Source: Cryptomeria japonica (lineage: Eukaryota > Streptophyta > Pinopsida > Cupressales > Cupressaceae). From it: 64,000 nucleotides of DNA. Position 1 is the stretch's first letter; the number at the start of each line of letters is the position of its first letter. The stretch lies in the NCBI RefSeq assembly GCF_030272615.1, contig NC_081414.1:761697148-761761147 (forward strand), written 5' to 3'. The notes under the pieces are model-generated. The model did not search any database, had not been told where the DNA came from, and saw nothing but the letters and a program-made list of their open reading frames with translations. A program made the translations under genes and the position numbers. Shown in pieces: positions 11,527-20,026 of the stretch.

Positions 11527-11719
11527 TTCATGTTCTTCCTTACCCTTTACCTCTGCAAATTTTTAGTATAGGTGATAACCAAATAGAACCAGCTAGGAGT
11601 CATCCTTATTCAGAGGTTCAGTCCAATTATAGGTGATCCATAGCCTTGGATTGATCCTATGTTTCTCTAGAAAGCTTAGTTTTTCAACTTTGCATAGGAT
11701 GCATTTCTAGGAGATAACA
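11527..11719 (-). repeat. Right terminal inverted repeat
   Basis: Begins TTCATGTTCTTCC and ends GGAGATAACA, an inverted copy of 10201-10393. The terminal CA, read with TG on the other strand, resembles LTR-retroelement ends. Confidence 0.9.
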
Positions 11720-12500
11720 GTTAGATAGAGAGGGTTTTGGGCAATTGGATTATCCTTAACCACCCAATATTGCTTGGGCCTCCTAACTAAATTACTCCTT
11801 TCCCTTCTAACAAATATTTTGCATTCTATGGTAAAATAAAACTTACTCCGACATCTTTGACAAGGATTCATTTTTTTATCGATCTCAATTTGTTGTCTCC
11901 ATTTGCCTTCCAAGGTAAGAAGAGAGATATAGGATGGAATTATTTCCACCGCCGCTATCCTCAATCTGGTATACAAATATAAATCCTCCTCTATTATTAT
12001 TTCATCAATATCTAATAAGGTGCCCAAACCCAATCTTTTCGAGACTGCTATCTCCCCAGTATTCAATTGGCAAGTTATATAATTTGATCCAAACTGGGCT
12101 ATCATATACAACCAAAGGAAGAGGATCAAAATTAGATTTCTAGGGTTGAATGTATAATGGATAGTCTTCCATGAACCCATTTTCTTGGTGCAAAACTCAG
12201 TTTCTTTCCAATCCTTCTGCAAATAGAGTCACGAAGAAGCCTCTGGGTAAAAAATTCACTACCAAACCCATACCCCAATGTTTAGCAATCCAATATTTGA
12301 TGTAGGATCTTGATTTCTTTGGTCCCACAATTCTGCAGATGACCTCATGCTCCTCCCATAATGCTTGATCTTTCTGTATTTCATTAGAAAGATCGATCTC
12401 AATATCTTCTACCTATACTTCAGTCTCCATAGTTTCCTTGCCAACATCCACAAAATCACCATTGGAGTGCAACTGTTTTTCCAGAGGGGGTTTCTTGTTC
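11720..12500 (-). pseudogene. LINE ORF1, N-terminal part with DUF4283-like region and zinc knuckle
   Basis: Minus-strand translation from about 12470 shows IVGPKKSRSYIKYW, then LPRGFFVTLF (about 12240). After a frame break it shows the typical LINE ORF1 phrase PVWIKLYNLPIEYW (about 12080). The long open piece 12222-11707 carries EGKWRQQIEID and then NPCQRCRS..TIEC (about 11862-11810), a CCHC-type knuckle whose His position is not conserved. Its apparent stop at 11707 lies inside the inserted TIR element; the true frame continues at 10195 downward. The 5' end of the LINE lies near 12520 but is not precisely defined. Confidence 0.75.
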
Positions 12501-12520
12501 TCTCTATTTGGGAAATTCCC

Positions 12521-13185
12521 AAATTAGAGAAAAGAAATACTCTTATTACATAATTAAATTTAAAAGAGTTATAATAATAATAGACTATATTATGTATCTA
12601 TATTCATGGGAAGCTATATATGTTTTCTCGTCCACTTTTAAAGTACCCATAAGTAAATGGAATGTTTCCATGTACCTTTTCTACGTATGAGTAACCAAGA
12701 AATAAAAATGAAAAAATTGGTGTAGTAAACTTATATATGAATTTTTTTATATTTAAAAATCTTTTTTTTAATCACGTTTCTATGTTTTAATTATAAAAAT
12801 ATGTAAGAATACTAAATATTTTTTTGAATATATGTTCAAATTTTAATAGACTATTATTTTTTAGCTTTTAAAGAATCTTAACATATTTAAATTTGAAAAT
12901 AAAGATTTTTTTAATACATGCTCAAATTTGTATATCTTAATATAAATCTGTGAAAGTTATTGATATATAAACTTGCACATATATTTAATAAACATTTTTG
13001 AAGCAATTTTTAAAAGTAAATATCAAAGGAAAGAGATAGAAATGAATAATTTATAAGTTTCTAACTTTTGTAGCTTTCTATTTTTTAAAGTTATTATTAA
13101 CACTCAAATTTAATATCTCATGAAATCTTTTCTAACTAACTTTTAAAAACAAGTTACTATGAAGATGCTTTAAATAATCTCTTCA
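12521..13185. other. AT-rich spacer, nothing recognised
   Basis: Long A/T-rich stretch upstream of the minus-strand LINE. No recognisable coding or repeat structure. Confidence 0.5.
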
Positions 13186-13189
13186 AAAC

Positions 13190-13520
13190 AAAAGCTAAGG
13201 GCAGGTCCCCATGCTACTACTTAGCTTATTTTGGCTAGAAGCTACTCAATTTTTTTTTTTTAGGAGCAATTTGTGGAGAAAGTGGCCCCATGATAATAAA
13301 ATCACTGCCTATTTTGTGCAATCTTCTTAAATTATTTTTTTAAATGAAATTAATAGTAATATTTTTGCAAATAAAACTTGTAAGCAAAATTGTAGGCAAA
13401 TAAACAAGGAGACAAAAAAAATATGGTGAAGCCACATGTTAGCTTTAAAAATATGGTGAAGCCACATTTCCAGCCCCCCCCTTTTTCAAAGCTTATTTTC
13501 AATTTTTAAGGAGCGCCTGC
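13190..13520. repeat. Dispersed non-coding repeat, copy B
   Basis: Second copy of the repeat at 4140-4530, same orientation. It begins GGTCCCCATGCTACTACTTAG and contains the AAATTGTAGGCAAATAAA, ATGGTGAAGCCACAT (duplicated at about 13421 and 13449) and AGCCCCCCC..TCAAAGCTTATTTTCAAT blocks. The duplicated ATGGTGAAGCCACAT unit sits where copy A has its own internal tandem unit. Confidence 0.55.
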
Positions 13521-13528
13521 TCCATTAA

Positions 13529-13930
13529 AATTAGGGGAAGATTCTAATTTATCCTTTTCTCCTAATTAAAATTTTGCATGGGAACACTCTGGCTGCTTAA
13601 ATTTAAGAAGAACATGTTGATAAGAAGCCGCATTGGGACATGAATTTGGTAAGACTAGCTTTGGTAAGTGGCTTTGCGACAACCATTATTCACGTCTCAA
13701 GTACTAAGGGGGAGTAGTATCTGGAAAGCTATGATCATCCCAATTGATGTTATTGGTGTTTGATGCATATCTGATTATTTATCATTGTTTGAATAGTTTA
13801 GTAATGTAAATTTGTACTCGCTAATTAGGGTAAGATTCTAATTTATCCTTTTCTCCTAATTAAAATTTTGCATGGGAACACTCTGGCTACTTAAATTTAA
13901 GAAGAACATGTTGATAAGCAGTCGCATTGG
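13529..13930. repeat. Pair of 108 bp direct repeats around a 186 bp core (TRIM-like)
   Basis: 13529-13636 and 13823-13930 align without gaps at an offset of 294 with about four mismatches by eye. Both contain AAGATTCTAATTTATCC, AAAATTTTGCATGGGAACAC and TTTAAGAAGAACATGTTG. The core between them includes a purine run AAGGGGGAG (about 13708), like a polypurine tract but not adjacent to the second repeat. It could be a miniature terminal-repeat retroelement or a simple segmental duplication; no primer site or target duplication was confirmed. Confidence 0.6.
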
Positions 13931-14963
13931 CACACGGGGTAACATTTTGATGAAATCTTTACTAGAATTATACATAATTCTTCATAAAATTATTAAATAA
14001 TTAGTAATAAAAATATAAGGCTCTAATAATTAAAATTATAAGGTCTTAATAGTATGGTAATATTCAAAATCCAAGTTTCTATTTCAATGAAATTCTTTTA
14101 AACTACCATTTAATATAAAAGTTTCTATTTTAGTGCACATGTTAGAGGCAAGTTACTACATCAATCCTAGATTTTCCTTTTGCTTGAAGAGATCTCTTAA
14201 AAATCGAAACCAATATTTCTAATGGAAGGTTTTAATAGAAAATTTAATAGAAATACATATATTTCTCCATATATTATATTGTTTTTGATAGATAAGTGCT
14301 ACTAGTATGGGGGTAGCTCTTTATTATTAAATATAATAAAATAATACATCATGTGAGTAGAAATTAGTGGTATAGATATCCTATTCATGAGCCAATACCC
14401 ATCAACCTACTCATTGTCTCTTGAGATAAGAGGCCTTGCTTCTCATTCATGAAAGAAACAAGTTCATCTAGATTATACTTCTTCTCCACTCCCTTTTTGA
14501 ATAGATCCCAAAATTTTGATATAAATTGATGGTCAAAGGAGATTTCTCTACAACTTTGGGTGTGTAAACCAAGGGTTTGAGCCCTAGTGGAGGGGTCTTC
14601 CAAGCCATACTATTGAGGGGGGCATACAACCTCCTCTACATTGGTAACCCACGTCTCCCCTTCATGATTCTTTCATAGTTTTAATGTTGTTTAGTTCTTG
14701 TACTTTGGAGTTTTAGTTAGTGCACTTTTAGTGTTTAATGCGCTAGGATGGATTGGGATATGTATGGTGTAGCACTTATTTTAGGTGATCATGTCGTTAA
14801 TACAAGATGTAGCTGCTACATTTAGCTGTAAATCCTTTAAGGCAACAATTAGTAATTCTCCTTTATTTGTGTCTAGTTTGATAAAAAATTATGCTAGGGT
14901 TTCTATTATGTTTAAAGGTAATGGAGATGTGGGAGGAAGAGGTAAGAAGAATGACCTTTCTTT
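13931..14963. other. Spacer with one unidentified short minus-strand frame
   Basis: Mostly AT-rich. A 72-codon minus-strand frame at 14385-14603 (MEDPSTRAQTLGLHTQSCRE, later FWDLFKKGVEKKYNLDELV) has a protein-like composition, but I recognise no family and see no extension on either side. It may be a relic of an element fragment. Confidence 0.3.
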
Positions 14964-16464
14964 TGTTGGCATGATTTGTATCTGATGCAGATGAAGAATG
15001 GTGACTGAACTGGTAAAGGACTATTTGTTATGACATTGTGATGAAGAGACTGAGATTCCATGATCAGATGACTTTGATCAGTTATTTGTGTTTTCATTGA
15101 TGGAAATTGATGTTTACCATGTTATATTTTTTCATCTAAGTCTTTTGGTCTATCGAAAATGCCTTACCAGTATTATAGATAGTGAACTGGGAATTAGGAC
15201 CTTAATCGGTAAACAAGGAATGTTTTGATTTGATCTGGCGATTGGTGATGACTAAAGTATTGCAATTTAGAATGTGAGCTTATATCATTGTAATATGTAT
15301 CTAACTAGAACTACATCTTGTTTTGGTTATCAAAAATGATGTTTATGTTTTCTGTTGTATTTTTGCTAGGATTTAAGAAGGGTTTAAGGACCGGTAAAGA
15401 ATTCTCTTAACTGGTAATGATTTTTGGTTTGGTGGTGGTCTACATCAAGTTCAAATGTTGGTGATGATGTGGTACAAATCACGTGAAGTGTTTGAAAGAT
15501 CTTTTGGCATGTTTGGAGAGTGAATTTCTTGGGAATATGCAAAGTGCTTAGCAGAGTGTTCTAAGGGTTTGACTTTGTATCAAATCAAGATGCGATGATC
15601 ATTCAACAATTGTAATTGATTGCAATGATCCATATGATGATCAATGATGATCTGTAATGACTTGTAAAAGATCTGTGACGATCTATGTTGTCAGCCTTAG
15701 GGTTTTGTAACTGATTAAGCTGAAGAGGTTATTTATGTCGATACAGTTGATGTTTGTTGTGTCGGTGGTTTTGAGAAAAGTGTGAAGCTGAATGAAAGTA
15801 TGAGATCTTCTAGAGAGTAGTAGATTTGGACATTAATTGGATCTGATCAAGAAAGCAGTTAAGTTCTATACCCAGATCATTCATTGTTGTTATCTAACAA
15901 TTGCAGCAATAAAAATCCCTTAACCGGGTAGGTCCTAATAGGATTTACATTGTAAATCCCTTAACCAGTTAGCTCTATATCAGAGTATTAAATCCTCTTG
16001 CGAGGTTGATCCTAATAGGTCAAAGCTCCTAATATGGCTCATCATCTAAATCCCTTAACCAAGTGACTCCTAACAGGGTCTTCTCCTAATAGGGCATCAT
16101 TGTAAGCTTCTAACCAGGCTAGGCTCTTGATAGAACACATTCCAAAAGAGTGCACAATTTTTGTGGGTACCAGTTCCCACCCTGGTTTTTCCCTATTTGG
16201 GTTTCCATGTGAAAAACGTGGTGTTCATACGGTGAATGTTTTTATGTGCTATTATGTTTTACTTTCAATTTATGCACATTGATAAACGCTTAATGAGTTG
16301 TTTTGATAAATTGGTTTAACAGTTGGTTATCAATGATTACTGGTAATGGTAAAGAGTTTATTACTGGTTTATGTTTGATTTAAATAAGTTTTAAGTATTG
16401 AAATTATTGTTAATACTGATTCGCCCCCTCCTCTCAATATTAATCGGATCCTCTAAAATTAACA
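14964..16464 (+). repeat. 5' LTR of copia-1
   Basis: Opens TGTTGGCATGATTTG and ends ..AATTAACA directly before the primer site. The downstream half holds many degenerate copies of AAATCCCTTAACC and CTCCTAATAGG (about 15915-16140). A GATTCGCCCCCTCCTCTCAA block lies about 40 bp from the end, the counterpart of the poly-C tract in the other copia LTRs here. No second copy of this LTR lies downstream. Confidence 0.8.
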
Positions 16465-16465
16465 A

Positions 16466-16478
16466 TGGGTATCAGAGC
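16466..16478 (+). promoter_or_regulatory. Primer binding site, initiator tRNA-Met type
   Basis: TGGGTATCAGAGC immediately after the LTR matches the usual plant retroelement site TGGTATCAGAGC apart from one extra G. It primes minus-strand DNA synthesis in the copia life cycle. Confidence 0.88.
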
Positions 16479-16534
16479 ATTGGTCTTCTCTGTGCAGAAA
16501 GCTTAACAACTTGAGGGAAAGATCCTGAAGAAAG

Positions 16535-17494
16535 ATGATGAAGAAGGAGGGTCCCAAGTTTACTAGGGACAACTACCAGATATGGAAAGACCAGATGAAG
16601 ATATACATTAAAGGATTGGGTGCTCAATATTTGAATCATATGTTAACCAAGTATGTTGCTCCTACTACCAGCCCCTTGACATCGAATGAGCTTAAAGAAC
16701 AACAAGAAAACATTCAAGCCTTGTAAGAAATTGTAAGTACTTTATCTGATTCTGATTTTATAGATGTTCATGGATTAGAAACTGCATTTTAGGTATGGGA
16801 GAAATTAGAATTGATTTATGGAGGAGATGAACATGTTCAAAGAGAAAAAGAAGAAAGTTTAAGAGGGAAATTTGATGACATAAAAATGGCTGATGGTGAG
16901 AATATTGCACAATATGGTCAAAGGATTAAAGAGGTTATAGGTGGTATTAAGAATGTTAGAGGCAATATTGATGATGATATTGTTGTTAGAAAAATGCTAA
17001 GAACTCTCCTACCACAATATGCTATTAGAGTTTCTGCAATTCAAGAATTGAGATCTATCTCTAAAGATAAAGTCACTGTTGATTCTCTTATTGGTAAGTT
17101 GACTACATTTGAGTTAAACGGTTTTGATAATAGTGTTTCAAAACCATTTGAATTTTCTTTTAAAGCTTCTATAACTAGTACATCTATTAGGAAAGGAAAG
17201 GATATTCATCATGATCATGACTACAGGTCGAGTCATAGCGGTAGTAGAACTAGGGATGATAATGAAGATCATCTGATGGAACTTGAGGCACTATTGGCTA
17301 AAATATTTCCTAGAAGAACTAGTAAGCATAAAGGTAAATTACCCTTGAAGTATTTTTCCTACAATAAGATTGGACAAATTGCTGCAAATTGTCCTAACAG
17401 TGATAGAAAAGAAAAGTTCAGGAAGTTCAAAGGAAAAGGATAGAAAAATTGCTATGTTGCAGTTGATAGAGTAACTAATGAAGAATCAGAAGAT
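16535..17494 (+). pseudogene. copia-1 gag
   Basis: Starts MMKKEGPKFTRDNYQIWKDQ, the typical opening of copia capsid proteins, and contains a VWEKLE..IYGGDEHV segment and the conserved LRGKFDDIKMADGENIAQYG. Stops at about 16724 and 16791 split the N-terminal part; 16811-17443 is open. The zinc knuckle is broken: the first two Cys and the His read as Tyr, Tyr and Gln (KYFSYNKIGQIAANCP), while the paralogue at 39.4 kb keeps all four ligands. The frame then stops at 17441-17443. A few more codons of acidic sequence lead to the insertion point at 17499. Confidence 0.85.
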
Positions 17495-17499
17495 GATGA

Positions 17500-17829
17500 T
17501 ATTGGAGTTGAGGAGAAAATAACTCTATAGCTCCCAAAGATCACCTCCATGTAAACCTATCACAGAAGGAAAGAAAACAATAAAGCTATGGAGGCCAGAA
17601 TTCAGAGATCTAGAAAAGAGGAGTCATATTGATTGTGCAACAAGAATACAATTCAATAATTATAGTTGTTATTAAAATACAAAGAGAGAATCCTTATAAG
17701 AGGATACTCGAAACCCTAAAGGTGAAAACCCTAAAGAATTATTAAATTCCTAAGTTTAGCTCAAGCATAGAGTATAATAGACTAATAATTAAATAAATAA
17801 TTATTAGCTAATAAAAGATTACTCTAAAA
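17500..17829 (-). repeat. LTR copy A (minus orientation) of the palindromic element
   Basis: On the minus strand it starts TTTTAGAGTAATC (TGTCAGAGTAAGC in copy C) and ends CTCAACTCCAATA. A purine tract CTTAAGGGGAGG precedes it on the minus strand (17830-17841). Confidence 0.85.
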
Positions 17830-17841
17830 CCTCCCCTTAAG

Positions 17842-19442
17842 ATGAACTTAAGGAGTAGCTAAAAAAAAACTAAGGACTTAAAAAACATGTAAAAAATGCA
17901 GGAAAGCAGCAATGGGTCCCGACAGCTAGGCCTAATGAGGTATCCAAGTACAATAAAATCTTTGTAAAGCAAAGAAAAAAGGAGAAAACCATGTGGGAAC
18001 AAAACTCCTCTCCAAGAAGAGATTAAAGCTCAAGTGAAGGACTAAGAAGCCTCCAAATAAGAGTGTTCCAGAAGATAGGAACAAAAAGAAGAGAATGAAG
18101 AACACCACTGAAGCATAAAATAGAAGCAAACACATCAAAGAGTAACTACTGATCTAAAGAACCTCCACTGAAATAGAACATGACCAAGTAGAGAAGACTG
18201 TAACCTGCATGAGTGCCCTCAAATGACACTACTCGAATCAGATGGAAAACAAAGGAAAACAACTAAACTCATAGATACAGATGGCATGAAACACCAAATC
18301 CTAAAGAGTTGATCAATTGAACCAAGGAAGAATTAGAACCAATAGGACAAACCTCCCCATAATGTTGAAAAGGGAGAGGGACAGGTACACCGAAAAGAAT
18401 GACCAACAAGAACTGCATGACGAAGAACCAAGAACATTAGAGTTGTAGAGAAAGTACATAGTGTCATGGAAGGAACACTCACTTCACACACATCATAAGG
18501 CTAATTTCATGGAAATAACACTCACGTGACAAAGGTAGATAGCAAACATCAACCCCCCATGACACTTTATAAGTAGTGCATGTACAATAAGGCACAAGAT
18601 GTGCAAGATCCCAAGTATACAATGCATGATAACACTTTATCTAAGTGTGTTTACATAAATAAAATGCTACAATGATCAAAAGAGATAGTAGACTGGAAAC
18701 AGAAAGAATAGCCAAAGACGGGACATCCTACTCAAAGAAAGAGATTCCAGAACTTGAAACATCCAAGATATTCACCAGAGTGTTGAATAGTAAAACATTG
18801 AATAAAATATAATTGGAGAAGAATTTGGAAAGAAAAATCATATGAATGGAAAGAACATAGAACAATATTTTCAATGATATAAAGTTTTCTAAAAACGGAG
18901 TTCAGATGCTCAAGTTATGTCTCCCAAAGTGCAAAAATGAACCTCTAGCTTTGACAGAAGAAAATGCCACCAAAAAAACAAAATAAAAAATTGAACTCTC
19001 CAAATCTGGATAGATTTTGGAAAGAGCTTTCCGACGATATAAGGTTTGCCGAAAAATGCCTCTGTATGCCCAAAATACGACCAAAAGAAAAAAAAAACCT
19101 TTTAGGGCATAAAAAGGGTTAACAAAATAAATAAAAAAAAAAATTTTGACAAAAATTTTCTGACGCATTTGGAGGTACAGGTGTATGGATTTTTCATGCC
19201 TCGAAAAACATGCCAATAAAAAATCATGTCCTTTGTTACCGAAAATAGGCAAATTATATATCAAAATTCATGGAATCGGCCTCTTGAATCCAAGCGTGAG
19301 GTCCTTTTGGCACCAAAATTTACCAAAAAGTCAGCTACCCCTAGAAATGGAAAAAAGCAATTGCACAAACCCCCAAAAACACAGATCTGAAGAACAAGGC
19401 CCAAAATCTCTCATGAAGAGAACATGGGAATGCAGATCTGGA
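17842..19442 (-). other. Non-coding interior of the palindromic element
   Basis: About 1.6 kb between the purine tract and the primer site. Two minus-strand frames (17932-18138 and 18902-19264) are Phe/Leu-rich translations of A-rich DNA without domains. This fits a LARD/TRIM-style non-autonomous element. Confidence 0.6.
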
Positions 19443-19454
19443 GCTTTGATACCA
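19443..19454 (-). promoter_or_regulatory. Primer binding site of the palindromic element (minus strand)
   Basis: Minus strand reads TGGTATCAAAGC, one base different from the canonical TGGTATCAGAGC, directly abutting LTR copy B. Confidence 0.75.
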
Positions 19455-19695
19455 TATTGGAGTTGAGGAAAAATAAACTCTATAGCTCCCAAAGATCACG
19501 TGCATGCAAACCTGTCACAGAAAGAAAGAAGCAAAAAAGCTATGGAGGCCAGAATTCAGAGATCCAGAAAAGAGGAGTCATATTGATTGTGCAACAAGAA
19601 TGCAATTCAATAATTATAGTTGTTATGAAAATACAAAGAGAGAATCCTTATAAAAGGATACTCAAAACCCTAAAGAATTATAAGATCCCTAAGTT
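19455..19695 (-). repeat. LTR copy B, truncated
   Basis: Matches copy A from TATTGGAGTTGAGG to about CCCTAAGTT, then switches to CATCTTAAGGGGGG, which is the interior purine tract of a copy in the opposite orientation. The switch falls in a six-base TAAGTT string shared by both partners. Confidence 0.8.
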
Positions 19696-19709
19696 CATCT
19701 TAAGGGGGG

Positions 19710-20021
19710 TGTCAGAGTAAGCTTTTATTAGCTAATAATTATTTATTTAATTATTAGTCTATTATACTCTATGCTTAAGCTAAACTTAGGAATCTTATAA
19801 TTCTTTAGGGTTTCGAGTATCCTTTTATATGGATTCTCTTTCTATTTTCATAACAACTGTAATTATTGAATTACATTCTTGTCACACAATCAATATAACT
19901 CCTCTTTTCTGGATCTTTGAATTCTGGCTTCCATAGCTTTTTTGCTTCTCTCCTTTTGTGATAGGTTTGCATGCAGGTGATCTTTGGGAGCTGTAGAGTT
20001 GATTTTTCCTCAACTCCAATA
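19710..20021 (+). repeat. LTR copy C (plus orientation) of the palindromic element
   Basis: Starts TGTCAGAGTAAGC after a CTTAAGGGGGG tract and ends CTCAACTCCAATA. It is an inverted copy of A (17500-17829) and of truncated B. Confidence 0.85.
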
Positions 20022-20026
20022 GATGA

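Larger units (their letters stand above)
10201..11719. mobile_element. 1.5 kb non-coding element with 193 bp terminal inverted repeats
   Basis: The left arm (10201-10393) and right arm (11527-11719) are inverted copies sharing long strings such as CTCCTAGAAATGCA, CCTATGCAAAGTTGAAAAAC and GGTTCTATTTGGTTATCACC, roughly 90% alike by eye. It is flanked by a 5 bp direct duplication GTTAG (10196-10200 and 11720-11724). Removing the element plus one GTTAG restores the LINE ORF1 reading frame in register, which fixes both ends. Its termini read TTTTATCTCC and, on the opposite strand from the right end, TGTTATCTCC. No open frame above 60 codons lies inside, so it depends on enzymes supplied elsewhere. 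Confidence 0.88.
4540..12520 (-). mobile_element. Degenerate L1-type LINE (two ORFs, RNase H), interrupted by a TIR element
   Basis: Minus-strand order is: ORF1 with a DUF4283-like region and zinc knuckle (12500-9787, interrupted), then ORF2 with apurinic endonuclease, reverse transcriptase, zf-RVT and RNase H (9790-5640), then a protein-like tail (5620-4560). ORF1 and ORF2 overlap by ATGA at 9787-9790. Many stops and frameshifts show an old, dead copy. A T-rich stretch at about 4514-4530 could be the remnant of the 3' poly(A) tail, but the exact ends and target duplication are not resolved. Confidence 0.85.
17500..20021. mobile_element. Palindromic LTR element with inverted LTRs, inserted in copia-1
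   Basis: Three LTR copies are present. A (17500-17829) and B (19455-about 19695, truncated) are in minus orientation; C (19710-20021) is in plus orientation. B is followed on the minus strand by a primer site (19443-19454), and A is preceded by a purine tract, so B-internal-A is a normal minus-strand element with a 1.6 kb non-coding interior. B is fused head-on, at a shared TAAGTT, to a second purine tract plus LTR C running the other way. Outer ends therefore read TATTGGAG...CTCCAATA, with a 5 bp target duplication GATGA at 17495-17499 and 20022-20026. No gag or pol is visible inside. Confidence 0.85.

Noticed and set aside
11934-12143. Plus-strand frames overlapping LINE ORF1, and similar opposite-strand frames throughout the retroelements
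   Set aside because: They are antisense shadows of identified element proteins with no domain of their own.
14385-14603. Short minus-strand gene (72 codons)
   Set aside because: Plausible composition but no recognised domain, no extension and no context; kept only as a remark.
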